The notes below the pieces were generated by a model, which was not told the origin of the DNA, ran no database searches, and saw only the letters and a program-made list of their open reading frames with translations. A DNA stretch of 64,000 bases from a virus: the IMG/VR virus record IMGVR_UViG_3300025655_000033, positions 1 through 64,000 of that record. One strand, given 5' to 3'. This document shows, piece by piece, positions 41,145-51,403 of the stretch (position 1 is its first letter; the number at the start of each line of letters is the position of its first letter). The position numbers and the translations under genes are program-made.

Positions 41145-43727
41145 ATGGCAATAATATATAGTTATCCACAGGTAAAACCTAAAGCCTCAGACTTACTGAT
41201 AGGTACAGTTACTTACGATAGTACAGGAACTAATCCTGTAGAGGGTAATCCAACTAGAACATTTAGTGTACAAGACGTAGCTAATTTAGTTGCGTCATAT
41301 GAATTATCTACGACACAGAACGGTACTAACGCTACTTTAAGATTAACTAATGATATAGGGGATTTAAGTGTAGTAAATTTAGTTAAAGGTAATGGTATAA
41401 CATTAACCAGTAATGGTTCAAACGCGATAACTATAGCAAACTCTGGTTTAGTAAGTGTCAATGCTACCGACACTAATTATATAGATACAAATGCTTCAGT
41501 AGTATCTGGTGTATTAAATATATCTTCAAGTTTATCAGCTACAGGATCCGCTACATCATCTAGTTATTTAAGGGGTGATAACAAGTGGTCTGTGCCTGTT
41601 AATAGTATTACCGCAGCTAGTTCTACATTTATAAATGTTGGCCCTACAGTTGCTTCTAATGGCAATGTTATTATTACGGCCGCTCTTTCAGCAACTGGAG
41701 CACCTAGTTCTTCAAGCTTTTTGAGAGGAGATAATACATGGGCTGTACCTGCTGGTGGTGGAACTATTACTTCTGTAAATGCTGGAACAGGAATTGCGGT
41801 TGATAATTCAAACCCTGCTGATCCTATAATCAGTAACACAGGAGTTATTAAAATAATAGGCGGGACAGATATATCGGTTACACCTGTTGATGGAACGGGA
41901 ACTGTTACTATAAATTCTACATCACAGGGTGGTGTTACAGATATTATAGCTGGTAATAATATTTCTATATCTCCAGTTTCAGGTTTAGGTAGTGTAACTA
42001 TTAATGCTTTAGACACTATATACACTGCTGGTAATGGTATAGGTATAAATAATGACATAATATCTAACACTCTTCCAGATCAAGTTGTTTCATTATTAGG
42101 CACAGGTGCTGTTAACGTTACTGGATCATATCCTGACTTTACTATTGATGTTACACCAGGAGAAAACGGTGTAATGACTAAAGATTCTTTTATTAGTAAT
42201 GGAATACAGGTAGATTATGTTTTATCTCAAATACCAGTCTCTTCTACTTATATAGAAGTATTTATAAGTGGTGTATATCAAGAAGATTCTACTTATACGT
42301 TAAGCGGAAATACAGTAACTTTGTCTACTGCAGCAGATGCGGGAGATACTATAGAAATAGTTACATTTAATTTAGGTGCCGCTAATGGTGGTGGCGGAGG
42401 CAGTGGTGTTGATTCACTTTCTGCTGGCACTGGTATTTCTTTAACTGGTAATACAGGAGATATAACAGTAACAAATACATTTCCAGATAAAACAGTGGTA
42501 TTAAATGCTAGTGGTGCAACTACAGTTACAGGTACATATCCTGTATTTAATATATCTTCTGTAGACACTACATATACGGCTGGTACTGATATTAGTGTAG
42601 TTGGGACTATTATATCAAACACTGCCCCTGATCAAACCGTTACATTAACTGAAGGAACGGGTATAACTACAAGTGGCACATATCCCAACTTTACAATAGC
42701 AAACTCTTTGCCGGATCAAACGGTAACATTAACTGGAAGCGGTTCTACAGTAATATCTGGCACTTATCCAAGCTTCAATGTAGATTCTACAAACACAACA
42801 TATACTGCGGGATCTGGTCTTTCTTTAGTTGGAACAGAATTCTCAAATACAGCACCTGATCAAACGGTGGTTATAACTGGTAGTAATGCCTCCACGGTAA
42901 CTGGGACATACCCTAATTTTAATGTTAGTTCTCCTAGTATATCTGCCGGTACATCTATAAGCTTAGATGTTACAAATCCAAATGATATAGTAATAAACAA
43001 CACCGCTCCAGATCAAGTTGTTTCATTAACAGCTTCTACTGGAATACAAATAACAGGTACATATCCTAGTTTTACTATAACAAACACATCGGATCCAGCA
43101 ATAGTTGATTCTGTAAATGGGCAGATAGGCGTTGTTGTTTTAGATTCAGATAATATTTCAGAAGGGGTTACAAATTTATATGATAAGACAGTTGCAATAA
43201 CAGGTGGCGGTGCAACCACTGTTACTGGTACATATCCTAACTTTAGTATCACATCAACTGATACCAACACGCAGTATACTGCTGGATCTGGTTTATTGTT
43301 AGTTGGACAGCAATTTTCAAATACTGCACCAGATCAATTAGTTACTATAACAGGAGGTGGTGGAACAACCGTAACAGGATCATACCCAAACTTTACAGTA
43401 TCATCATCAACTAGTGGTGCTGGTCTTGATTCTGTTGTTGCTGGTACTTCTATAAGTATTGATAATACAGACCCTGCAAATCCAATAATTACAAATACTG
43501 CTCCAGATCAAACGGTTGTTTTAACCGGCTCCGGTGCCGCAACTGTTACAGGCACTTATCCAAGTTTCAACGTAGCTACACCAGTTGTTAATACAGCTGA
43601 CTTTATAACAAACGCAAATGATGTTTACCCTAGTGTAAATAAAGTTACTGATATTATATCTTTAACACAAGCAGAATATGATGCGCTTACCCCAGACGAA
43701 AGTGCAATTTACATAATAGTAGGATAA
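41145..43727 (+). CDS. Tail fibre with beta-repeat modules
   Basis: An 860-residue protein with the MAIIYSYPQVKPKASDLLIG start shared with the previous fibre. The body repeats NTAPDQTVVLTGSGAATVTGTYPSFNV many times, a beta-helix or beta-solenoid-like pattern with Gly/Thr/Ser richness, and inserts of SxxLSATGxxxSTxFLRGDN. The C-terminus ends ISLTQAEYDALTPDESAIYII, the same tail-end pattern as the small 51404 gene. The stop overlaps the next start by one base. Confidence 0.75.
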   Translation: MAIIYSYPQVKPKASDLLIGTVTYDSTGTNPVEGNPTRTFSVQDVANLVASYELSTTQNGTNATLRLTNDIGDLSVVNLVKGNGITLTSNGSNAITIANSGLVSVNATDTNYIDTNASVVSGVLNISSSLSATGSATSSSYLRGDNKWSVPVNSITAASSTFINVGPTVASNGNVIITAALSATGAPSSSSFLRGDNTWAVPAGGGTITSVNAGTGIAVDNSNPADPIISNTGVIKIIGGTDISVTPVDGTGTVTINSTSQGGVTDIIAGNNISISPVSGLGSVTINALDTIYTAGNGIGINNDIISNTLPDQVVSLLGTGAVNVTGSYPDFTIDVTPGENGVMTKDSFISNGIQVDYVLSQIPVSSTYIEVFISGVYQEDSTYTLSGNTVTLSTAADAGDTIEIVTFNLGAANGGGGGSGVDSLSAGTGISLTGNTGDITVTNTFPDKTVVLNASGATTVTGTYPVFNISSVDTTYTAGTDISVVGTIISNTAPDQTVTLTEGTGITTSGTYPNFTIANSLPDQTVTLTGSGSTVISGTYPSFNVDSTNTTYTAGSGLSLVGTEFSNTAPDQTVVITGSNASTVTGTYPNFNVSSPSISAGTSISLDVTNPNDIVINNTAPDQVVSLTASTGIQITGTYPSFTITNTSDPAIVDSVNGQIGVVVLDSDNISEGVTNLYDKTVAITGGGATTVTGTYPNFSITSTDTNTQYTAGSGLLLVGQQFSNTAPDQLVTITGGGGTTVTGSYPNFTVSSSTSGAGLDSVVAGTSISIDNTDPANPIITNTAPDQTVVLTGSGAATVTGTYPSFNVATPVVNTADFITNANDVYPSVNKVTDIISLTQAEYDALTPDESAIYIIVG

Positions 43728-43981
43728 TGAATTTTAAACAAGGATCAAACTCATTTGCTTTTGGAAAAATAAAATTAGGATCTACTAGTATAAATAAAAT
43801 ATACTTTGGAAGCAATTTTGTTTGGCCAGAAGCTGCTCCAATACAATCGGAATGTTATGTAGAATGCGATGCCGTGGCAACGCTTCCAATTCCTGGCGAA
43901 TGTTATGTAGAATGTGATGCGGTAGCTACTCTTCCAATACCAGGAGAATGTTATGTAGAATGTGATGCTATAGTTAATTAA
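43727..43981 (+). CDS. Cys-rich tandem-repeat protein
   Basis: An 84-residue protein. The N-terminal 35 residues (FAFGKIKLGSTSINKIYFGSNFVWP) look like a short fibre segment; the rest is three near-identical 16-residue repeats, ECYVECDAVATLPIPG, each with two Cys. At nucleotide level the three 48-base units are almost the same, so the array is young or gene-converted. It could be a disulphide-linked or metal-binding tip peptide. Confidence 0.6.
   Translation: MNFKQGSNSFAFGKIKLGSTSINKIYFGSNFVWPEAAPIQSECYVECDAVATLPIPGECYVECDAVATLPIPGECYVECDAIVN
43855..43975 (+). repeat. Three near-identical 48-base tandem repeats
   Basis: GAATGTTATGTAGAATG starts each of three units encoding ECYVECDAVATLPIPG (third one truncated). 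Differences are mainly third-position changes. Slippage could change copy number between strains. Confidence 0.7.
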
Positions 43982-44004
43982 TAAATAAAAAAATAAAATA
44001 AATA

Positions 44005-45195
44005 ATGACAATAAATGTAACTTTAAAAGCTTCTGGAATAGACTCAGGCCCTTTTTCAATTTATCAAGATTCTGATAATTTTGCTACAGCTCTTGCAACT
44101 GGTGTCACTACTAATTTATTAACAATAGGATTTGAAGTGGATGCAAATATAAATACAAAATTTGTAAAAGTTTTTAGCGAATCAAGCTGCAACGCTGTAG
44201 CGATGGTAAGCGCTAAATTTGCCGATACAACTCCTTCGGTTGTTTCTTCAACTGTTGCTACTATTCCAAATGGCAACATAGCTAAATACGTTACAACAGC
44301 AACGGATAATAAAGATGGAATTATTGTTTCAGACGGCGGAAATACATTTATTTCTGTAGATACTGGCGATACTTTTGTTAATAATGCAGAGATGACTAGC
44401 GTAGATGCTAGATGTGTTACTTATGATTCTGTTTCTAGTAAATTTTTTGTTATAGGATCTATAAATAATGAATGGTGGGAAGTAACCATATCAGGAGCGA
44501 CAGTTACTGTTACTCCGCAGACAGCATCTTTACCTGGGTCGCAAAGAGGTTCAGCATTTTTTCACAATGGAGTTCTTTATATAAAAGATTTATTGGGTGT
44601 ATATAGATCTGAAGATTTAATTACTTTTGTAAAAGTTGCAAATTTTGATTTTACACCTACAAGTTCACAATATACGCAGGCAAAATCTTTTGCTGGTTAC
44701 GCAAAAACAGTTTTTTGTGCTGATAATAGAAATGGTTTATATAGATCTACAGATAATGGTTTGAATTGGAGTAAATTAACAATTCGTCCAAATCCAATTG
44801 AAGTTCAAATAGATCAAGACGGCAGGGTTTTTCTTTTAAGTAGTGATCCAGGCTTCGGTACTCAATTGCTTTATTCGGATGATCTTGGTTCAACGTGGTT
44901 GCTTTATGATGGTTCTACTAATTTACAGCAGCCATTTGAAATGAATAAATATGGAAGATTATGGTTTCTTACAAAAAACCCCGGTAACGGCTCTAGATCT
45001 TTAGCATATAAAATTGATGTAGTGAGTTCATCTACGGAAACATTGTTGCCAGACACTAATTTAGCAACGCAGCCAGCTAGCTCATATACTGATTTTTCAA
45101 AATATTCAATATTTTCTTGTAAGGATAGAACGTTTTTAATGGGTCAAAGCGGTTCAAATACGCTTATAATAAAAAATATAATAGCATATACCTAA
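44005..45195 (+). CDS. Tail-associated BNR/Asp-box beta-propeller protein
   Basis: A 396-residue protein. Its first 65 residues form a beta-rich attachment domain. From about 100 onward it has repeated Asp-box/BNR-like motifs (for example GLYRSTDNGLNWSKL and LLYSDDLGSTWLLY), as in sialidase-type propellers used for carbohydrate binding or cleavage. Classical sialidase catalytic Arg/Tyr/Glu positions are not clearly visible, so binding is safer to assume than hydrolysis. Independent fibre tip or receptor-binding module. Confidence 0.68.
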   Translation: MTINVTLKASGIDSGPFSIYQDSDNFATALATGVTTNLLTIGFEVDANINTKFVKVFSESSCNAVAMVSAKFADTTPSVVSSTVATIPNGNIAKYVTTATDNKDGIIVSDGGNTFISVDTGDTFVNNAEMTSVDARCVTYDSVSSKFFVIGSINNEWWEVTISGATVTVTPQTASLPGSQRGSAFFHNGVLYIKDLLGVYRSEDLITFVKVANFDFTPTSSQYTQAKSFAGYAKTVFCADNRNGLYRSTDNGLNWSKLTIRPNPIEVQIDQDGRVFLLSSDPGFGTQLLYSDDLGSTWLLYDGSTNLQQPFEMNKYGRLWFLTKNPGNGSRSLAYKIDVVSSSTETLLPDTNLATQPASSYTDFSKYSIFSCKDRTFLMGQSGSNTLIIKNIIAYT

Positions 45196-45246
45196 TTAAA
45201 AACCCATTAAACCAAGTAATAATAATATATAACTAACAAAAAATAA

Positions 45247-48200
45247 ATGGCTACAACTAAAGTATCTAAAGGACTTATAAAAGACGGTGCCGTAACTATA
45301 GAAAAGTTAAACAGCGCACTAGTAGTTACAGAGGCTGAAGGTATAGTAAATAACGATAACGATATTACGGTTCCTACTTCGGCTGCTGTAAAAAACTATG
45401 TTGATAGTTCAGTTGTTGGTGGATTAATATATCAAGGAGCGTATGATGCTTCTACAAATACGCCAGTTCTTGACAGCAGAGGCACTCAGATAGCTGTTAC
45501 TCAAGGTTGGACATATACGGTTACAGTGGACGGAACGTTTTATGGTGAAACGGTTAGAATAGGTGATGTTTTAATTGCCGAAACAGATTTAGCTGCTGGT
45601 ACAGGGGCTTTAACTGATTGGACTACGGTTCAAAGTAATATTGATTTAGCTACAGCTGGTACTGATGCCACAGCTGTAAGAGGTTTAGCTGGTTTTGACG
45701 CGGACAATTTTACTGTTGCCAATGGATTTGTAAACTTAAAAGTAGGTGATATTATACCTTCTAATATTGTGCAGTCTATAGTCGCTGGAAGTGGAATAAC
45801 AGTGGACAACACTGATCCTGAAAATCCTATTGTAACAAACACTGCTCCAGACCAAACTGTTGTAATTACGGGAACAGGTGGAGCAACAGTAACAGGTACA
45901 TATCCTAGTTTTAATATAGATACTACTGATGCTACCGGGGTGGATAGCATAATTGCTGGGACAAGTATAAGTATAGATAATACAGATCCAGCTAATCCTA
46001 TAGTAAATAATACAGACCCTGATCAAACAGTTGTTTTAAATCAAGGTAATAATATAACTATAACAGGTACGTACCCTAGCTTCACTATAGCTGCCGCAGA
46101 TGCACCAGCTCAATTAGTTACTTCCGTTAATACACAGGTTGGAGCAGTTGTATTGGATACTGATGATATAGCTGAAGGTACTACAAACCTTTATGATAAA
46201 ACTGTTGTGATTACGGGTTCTGGAGGTGCTACAATAACTGGAAATTATCCTAATTTTAATATAGACACTACAGATGCTACTGGAGTAGACAGCGTAGTTG
46301 CTGGCACAAATGTTACCGTAGATAATACAGACCCTAAAAATCCTATAGTAAGTGCATCTGGAAATCCAATACCAGTATCTGAAGAAGGTGTGCAGGTTAC
46401 GCCAAGCGTTGCTTCATTTAACTTTACTGGCACAGGTGTTACCGCTACAGCTGTTGGAAACGATGTTACTGTAAATGTTGCACAAGCACAATCGGTTAGT
46501 AACTTAGTTTATGATGTAAGAAACCAAACAGGTACTGAAATACCAGCTGGTTCTGCAGTATATATTGTTGGAGGCTCTGGTGCTAGTGATCACGTAAATG
46601 TTGTTTTAGCATTAGCTGATAACGATGAGCATTCATCTAAGACATTTGGTATAACATCAGTTGCAATACCTGATAATTCAATTGGACCAGTAACACTAGA
46701 GGGTTTAATTGAAGGTATTGATACTGATTTATGGAATAATGGTGATACATTATGGTTATCGCCAACGGTTCCAGGTGGTATTCAAAATACTATACCTCCT
46801 ACTCCAGCCCACGCTGTATTTTTAGGCTATGCTGTTAGAATACAACAAAACAACGGATCTATATTTGTTAAAATACAAAATGGTCCAGAATTAAGCGAAT
46901 TACACGATGTACTTATAACTAACGTACAAAACAACCAAACCATAACTTGGGATACTACTAATAGTTATTGGAAAAATACAAATATAGCTAATTCAGTTAC
47001 AGGTGCTAATAGTACTTTTATAAATACTTCTACAGATGTAACAACTGGGGCAGTTACTATAACTTCTTCATTAAATGCCACAGGCACACCAGGATCTACT
47101 AATTTTTTAAGAGGTGATGACACTTGGTCTACCGCTGTAACAAGCATAACTGCTGGCACAGGTTTAGATGGTGGCACTATAACTACAACTGGAACATTTG
47201 ATTTATCAAATACTGCTGTAACACCTGGCACCTATACAAATGCAAATATAACAGTTGACCAACAAGGTAGGATTACTTTGGCGTCAAATGGTGATCCAGG
47301 CGGCGTAACTTCATTCACAGCTTCTAATGGCACTTTTATAACGCTAACGCCTAATACTACACAATCCGGTGCAGCAACCATTACTGCTGATCTATCGGCT
47401 TCTGGGACTGCAGATTCAACTACGTTCTTACGCGGTGATAACCAATGGGTGACAGTTGCTGGTACAACATATGATTATTCTAGTGCACAATCTGGAAGTG
47501 ATGTAGATTTAAACTTAATACCTTCTACTGGTACAACTGATACAGTTAAGCTAGTTGCTGGTTCTGGAGTTACTATTACTGATGACGGTAGTAACAATGT
47601 AACTATTGCTGCGTCATCTTCGAGTTCAATTGCTAAAGATGATTTTGTAGGTGATGGTACAACACAAGCTTTTGCACTTTCTGTAACACCATTCTCTACG
47701 TTATTTACAAGTGTTTATATTGCAGGTGTATACCAAGAAAAAGAAACATACTCAATAACTGATAGTACACTTACGTTTACTACGGCTCCTCCTGATACGG
47801 CTTCAATAGAGGTTATGTCGGTAGTTGTTTCAAATATAACTCCTGGTTCAAATACAATTACAAGGAATGATTTTACTGGAACTGGTAGTCAAACAGATTA
47901 CACGTTATCAGTTGCCCCATCAAGTATTAATTTTGTTGACGTATATGTAAGTGGTGCATATCAAAATAAAGATGGTTTTAGTATTGTAGGTACAACACTA
48001 TCTTTTTCTGAAGCTCCAGCAAGTGGCGACGAAATAGAGGTGATGATTATATCTAACCTTTCTGTGTTAGATCCTGTAACTTCTGTTAATGGTCAAACAG
48101 GAGCTGTAATTATAGATATACCTGTAGATTCAGTAAATGGTCAAACAGGAGCAGTTTCTACTAATTACGATGCTCAAGTTATTTCCGCTAGTACTACTGC

Positions 48201-48438
48201 TGTAAAAAATACAGTTTATGTGCTAACGGCTGATCTAACTTTGGCACTACCTGCATTACCCACAAATGGTGATTCAATTAAAATAAGTAACTTATCGGGT
48301 GTTGCCACTTGTATATTAGGGGCTAATGGTAGTTTAATAATGGGTGTTGCGTCAGATTTAACTTTAGATACGCCTTCTGCATCTTTTGAGTTAATTTACT
48401 CTGGAGCAACAAAAGGTTGGGTAATAATAGGATTATAA
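45247..48438 (+). CDS. Large tail fibre protein
   Basis: A 1063-residue protein beginning MATTKVSKGLIKDGAVTIEKLNSALV, then long Thr/Asn/Gly-rich beta-repeats such as TAPDQTVVITGTGGATVTGTYPSFNI that match the 41145 fibre. Blocks with FVGDGTTQAFALSVTPFSTLFTSVYIAGVYQEKETY recur near the C-terminus, as do TSVNGQTGAV linkers. It is the longest fibre in the cassette and probably extends from the tail hub. Several sections duplicate sequences from the 860-residue fibre. Confidence 0.75.
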   Translation: MATTKVSKGLIKDGAVTIEKLNSALVVTEAEGIVNNDNDITVPTSAAVKNYVDSSVVGGLIYQGAYDASTNTPVLDSRGTQIAVTQGWTYTVTVDGTFYGETVRIGDVLIAETDLAAGTGALTDWTTVQSNIDLATAGTDATAVRGLAGFDADNFTVANGFVNLKVGDIIPSNIVQSIVAGSGITVDNTDPENPIVTNTAPDQTVVITGTGGATVTGTYPSFNIDTTDATGVDSIIAGTSISIDNTDPANPIVNNTDPDQTVVLNQGNNITITGTYPSFTIAAADAPAQLVTSVNTQVGAVVLDTDDIAEGTTNLYDKTVVITGSGGATITGNYPNFNIDTTDATGVDSVVAGTNVTVDNTDPKNPIVSASGNPIPVSEEGVQVTPSVASFNFTGTGVTATAVGNDVTVNVAQAQSVSNLVYDVRNQTGTEIPAGSAVYIVGGSGASDHVNVVLALADNDEHSSKTFGITSVAIPDNSIGPVTLEGLIEGIDTDLWNNGDTLWLSPTVPGGIQNTIPPTPAHAVFLGYAVRIQQNNGSIFVKIQNGPELSELHDVLITNVQNNQTITWDTTNSYWKNTNIANSVTGANSTFINTSTDVTTGAVTITSSLNATGTPGSTNFLRGDDTWSTAVTSITAGTGLDGGTITTTGTFDLSNTAVTPGTYTNANITVDQQGRITLASNGDPGGVTSFTASNGTFITLTPNTTQSGAATITADLSASGTADSTTFLRGDNQWVTVAGTTYDYSSAQSGSDVDLNLIPSTGTTDTVKLVAGSGVTITDDGSNNVTIAASSSSSIAKDDFVGDGTTQAFALSVTPFSTLFTSVYIAGVYQEKETYSITDSTLTFTTAPPDTASIEVMSVVVSNITPGSNTITRNDFTGTGSQTDYTLSVAPSSINFVDVYVSGAYQNKDGFSIVGTTLSFSEAPASGDEIEVMIISNLSVLDPVTSVNGQTGAVIIDIPVDSVNGQTGAVSTNYDAQVISASTTAVKNTVYVLTADLTLALPALPTNGDSIKISNLSGVATCILGANGSLIMGVASDLTLDTPSASFELIYSGATKGWVIIGL

Positions 48439-48452
48439 AATAACAAAAAGAT

Positions 48453-49028
48453 ATGAGTAATTTAACAGATTTTTTTCCATCGGGAGGCGGTGGAGGTTTA
48501 ACTCCTAAGTTTCAAGAGTTTAAAGAAACGGGATTTTTTACGCCATCTCAAGCATTAATTGATGCTGGTGGATATATAGAGGTACTTTTAGTTGGCGGGG
48601 GAGGTAAAAGCTCTAGCCAATACTATGGTGGCTGTGGTGGCGAAGTGTTAATTGAACAAATGTATTTAACTATAGCCCAAAATAATGGGGTTACAGTAGT
48701 TATTGGGAGCGGGGCAACAGCCGCAGGTAGTGGAGGTAGTAGTGAATTTGCTGCTTCTTTTGGAGCTGGGGGTATTGACTTAATTGCCTCTGGCGGAAGT
48801 TCTAATAGAACTCAAAACAACATAGCAAGCTCAAGCTGGGGGGGCTATGGTGATAACAGCTATGCGGCTGCCGCTGGAAATGGTGTTTTTGGTTACGGAG
48901 CGGGTGGCGGAACTAACGCATTTTCTTTTGCTGGCGTATATGGGGGCAAAAATAATTCTGGCCAAGGGGCAAGTAGTGGAGGCACAACTTCAGGCTCAGG
49001 TTATTGTTTAATTAAATGGTACGAATAA
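48453..49028 (+). CDS. Glycine-rich fibre-tip protein
   Basis: A 191-residue protein with strongly Gly/Ser-biased sequence (GGGGLTPKFQEF, then VLLVGGGGKSSSQYYGGCGGE, then GYGAGGGTNAFSFAGVYGGKNNSGQG). Similar Gly-rich C-terminal tips occur in phage adhesins, where Gly loops contact the host surface. Its stop is followed by 2 bases and the next start. Confidence 0.65.
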   Translation: MSNLTDFFPSGGGGGLTPKFQEFKETGFFTPSQALIDAGGYIEVLLVGGGGKSSSQYYGGCGGEVLIEQMYLTIAQNNGVTVVIGSGATAAGSGGSSEFAASFGAGGIDLIASGGSSNRTQNNIASSSWGGYGDNSYAAAAGNGVFGYGAGGGTNAFSFAGVYGGKNNSGQGASSGGTTSGSGYCLIKWYE

Positions 49029-49030
49029 AA

Positions 49031-49378
49031 ATGGAAAACTTAATAGCTATAATAAAAGAAGGTAAAGTAGATAATGTAATAGTAGCCTCAGATGAGTTTG
49101 CTGCAACTTTACAAGAAGAAACAGTTAATGTAACAGGGCAACAAGTTGCAATAGGATTTAGCTATGCTAATGGTATGTTTGCTGCACCTGTAAAAACTTT
49201 AGAAGAAAAAACTGCTGAAGAAAAAGAGTGGAGATATATGGAGCTTAAAGCAAGTGATTTCATTGTTCCATTAACTGATCATCCAAAGCACGCTGCTTAT
49301 ATGACATACAGACAAGAGTTAAGAGATTACCCTTCACAATCAGATTTTCCTAATGGTACTAGACCAGTAAAACCTTAA
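49031..49378 (+). CDS. Tail-fibre assembly chaperone-like protein (copy 1)
   Basis: A 115-residue protein from the ATG at 49031 (an earlier in-frame ATG at 49016 lies inside the previous gene). The C-terminal half contains ASDFIVPLTDHPKHAAYMTYRQELRDYPSQ and ends FPNGTRPVKP, the Phage_tail_APC (PF16778-like) pattern, R[NQ]xLRDxP followed by a W/P-rich end. Such proteins help assemble or trim tail fibres. Two more copies follow in the cassette. Confidence 0.7.
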   Translation: MENLIAIIKEGKVDNVIVASDEFAATLQEETVNVTGQQVAIGFSYANGMFAAPVKTLEEKTAEEKEWRYMELKASDFIVPLTDHPKHAAYMTYRQELRDYPSQSDFPNGTRPVKP

Positions 49379-49381
49379 TAT

Positions 49382-49885
49382 ATGGCACTAACAAGAATAT
49401 CAAACGATACTTTACAAGACACCGCAGTTAGCACTTCAAAACTACAAGATTTAGCCGTGAGCACTAGTAAATTACAAGATGCTGCGGTTAGTACTTTAAA
49501 ACTGCAAGATTTAGCTGTAAGTAGTGGTAAGTTACAAGACGCTACTATTACGCAATCAAAACTTGGAGCTGAGTTTACCGATATAGTTGTATTAAATAGT
49601 GCTAATTCATCACTAGATATAGACTTTTCTTTAGGCACTTCGTTTACTTTATTAGCAGATCAAGGTAATTTCTATACATTAACTTTTACGAATTATAATA
49701 TAGGTGATGTTAAAAGTATATCCTGCACAGTCGCCTCTACGTTTGGGTTAAGTTTTAATGCAACAGGTAAAACAATAGTTATATTAAATGGCGAAATAGA
49801 CCCTAATGTAGACTTGAATTTTATACAGGTTTTATGTGTAGATACTAATACTTTTTATTTAACAATATCTAGTTTAACCCCATAG
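49382..49885 (+). CDS. Short fibre with SKLQD repeats
   Basis: A 167-residue protein. It begins MALTRISNDTLQD and carries TSKLQDLAVSTSKLQDAAVSTLKLQD-type repeats in residues 10-55, followed by a beta-rich domain (DQGNFYTLTFTNYNIGDVK...). This pattern of xxKLQDxAV repeats is typical of short fibre stalks in Bacteroidota and T4-like phages. It begins 3 bases after the APC-like gene. Confidence 0.65.
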   Translation: MALTRISNDTLQDTAVSTSKLQDLAVSTSKLQDAAVSTLKLQDLAVSSGKLQDATITQSKLGAEFTDIVVLNSANSSLDIDFSLGTSFTLLADQGNFYTLTFTNYNIGDVKSISCTVASTFGLSFNATGKTIVILNGEIDPNVDLNFIQVLCVDTNTFYLTISSLTP

Positions 49886-49888
49886 AAT

Positions 49889-50347
49889 ATGAAAGCAATA
49901 GAAATAAACGGAGAAATAAAGATTTTTTCTAAATATCCTAAAAACTTTAAATATGGGGATAACTTATATTTAATTTTAACTGACGAAAAAGCTAAAGAAA
50001 TAGGATTTAAAGATGTTATCACTCCTGAGTATAATTATTTAACTGAGGAGCTTTCTGAAATTAAACTTGTCGGCGATGTATATACTTACGATGTAATTGA
50101 AAAACCTATCAAGGAAACTTTAGCTGAATTAAAAGAGCAAAAAGTAAGTCAATTAAAATCTATGGTAGGTAGTGAATTATCTGCAACAGATTGGTACATT
50201 ATTCGTGAAGCAGATAGCGGAGAACCTACGCCACAATCTATTAAAGATGAAAGAGCAGCGTTAAGAACACAAAGTGATTCAATAGAAGCAGAAATAAATG
50301 CTTTAAAAAGCAAGAAAGATGTAGTATTGTTTGACATTAATCTTTAA
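49889..50347 (+). CDS. Tail-fibre assembly chaperone-like protein (copy 2)
   Basis: A 152-residue protein. The C-terminal segment SELSATDWYIIREADSGEPTPQSIKDERAALRTQ matches the tail-assembly APC pattern (LxxTDWYxxRxxExGxxxP), and the coiled C-terminus follows. The N-terminal 70 residues are a separate alpha/beta domain (IKIFSKYPKNFKYGDNLYLILTD). It lies between two fibre genes as expected for a dedicated chaperone. Confidence 0.68.
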   Translation: MKAIEINGEIKIFSKYPKNFKYGDNLYLILTDEKAKEIGFKDVITPEYNYLTEELSEIKLVGDVYTYDVIEKPIKETLAELKEQKVSQLKSMVGSELSATDWYIIREADSGEPTPQSIKDERAALRTQSDSIEAEINALKSKKDVVLFDINL

Positions 50348-50357
50348 AATATAAATT

Positions 50358-51320
50358 ATGTCTTTTTGTGATAGGTTAATAAGTACAGGTTCAGGGGCAG
50401 CCCCATTAACAGATGGTTCTGTTATTCAAGCCGTTTCAACCACAGGCGATAGTACCCCTCAACAATCATCTTATTCACTTGATGGAGGAAATAGTTGGAC
50501 TGCAGGTGATTCGGATACTTTTATATATGGACTCGCTATTAATGGTGTTGGTAATGCAGGTGTCTCAGGAGGTAGGAACAATGGATTGCAAACAGGAGAT
50601 TATGGAGCATCTTGGGGTGGTTTTCAAGGTGGTTATAATTTAACTAATTGGGGTCAATCCGCTATTAGTTATGATGGTTCCTATAAATTGTTTACCAATT
50701 TTCAGCAGTATTGGGGATCTTTGTGGCCTTCAGCTACAGGATATACAAGAATAACTAATGGTACAGGATATTTTGGGGCATGTATGAGCCATAATGGTCA
50801 ATATCAATTCGGTATTGATGCTAATGGAACTCGATATTCAAGGTCTACAGATTATGGAGCTACTTTTACAAATGGAACACTTCCTCAAAGTACATATAGA
50901 GGAACAATGATATGTAGCGGTACAGGTCAATATGTAATATTTCAATCTTATGGTTGGATATATAGATCTACAAATTATGGAGTTTCTTTTGGTAGAATCA
51001 TAAACAGCTTATTTAATGATTATTTTAGTTTTGGAGATTCAAGCTATAGTGGTCAATATATGTATATGGCGATTGGGGCTAACGTACTTAAATCTTCTAA
51101 TTATGGTGAGACTTGGAGTTCAATAACATCTACTGTTGGTGGGTTTGGATTTTATTCTTCAGTAGGTTGTAACGCTTCAGGTTCTGTAGTTGCAACAGCA
51201 GATAGTGGAAGCAACATAAAAATTTCAACTGATTATGGTGCTACTTGGGTAAGTAAAGCTACAACTATTCCTTCTTACACGAGACAACACAAAGCTGTCG
51301 CTGTAAATAAAATAATTTAA
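50358..51320 (+). CDS. Tail protein with BNR-like repeats
   Basis: A 320-residue protein with repeated segments such as YRSTNYGVSF, RSTDYGATF, KISTDYGATW and KSSNYGETW, i.e. Asp-box-like S-x-D/N-x-G-x-[TS]-[WF] motifs of beta-propellers. Each occurs roughly every 40-50 residues. Catalytic sialidase residues are not evident. Probably a carbohydrate-binding tail tip. Confidence 0.65.
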   Translation: MSFCDRLISTGSGAAPLTDGSVIQAVSTTGDSTPQQSSYSLDGGNSWTAGDSDTFIYGLAINGVGNAGVSGGRNNGLQTGDYGASWGGFQGGYNLTNWGQSAISYDGSYKLFTNFQQYWGSLWPSATGYTRITNGTGYFGACMSHNGQYQFGIDANGTRYSRSTDYGATFTNGTLPQSTYRGTMICSGTGQYVIFQSYGWIYRSTNYGVSFGRIINSLFNDYFSFGDSSYSGQYMYMAIGANVLKSSNYGETWSSITSTVGGFGFYSSVGCNASGSVVATADSGSNIKISTDYGATWVSKATTIPSYTRQHKAVAVNKII

Positions 51321-51325
51321 AAACT

Positions 51326-51403
51326 ATGGGACTTTACAATAAAATATCATTCATTAGCGGCTTAAAAAAATAACATGGCATTAACAAAAGTAACAAATAA
51401 CAA
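51326..51403 (+). pseudogene. Remnants of a small fibre-start gene
   Basis: Two short frames, MGLYNKISFISGLKK (51326-51373) and MALTKVTNNKWQQQKY (from 51374), precede the intact small gene at 51404. MALTKVTN resembles the starts of the 49382 and 45247 fibres (MALTRISN, MATTKVSK), so these are probably broken copies of a fibre-start module left by recombination. Confidence 0.5.
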
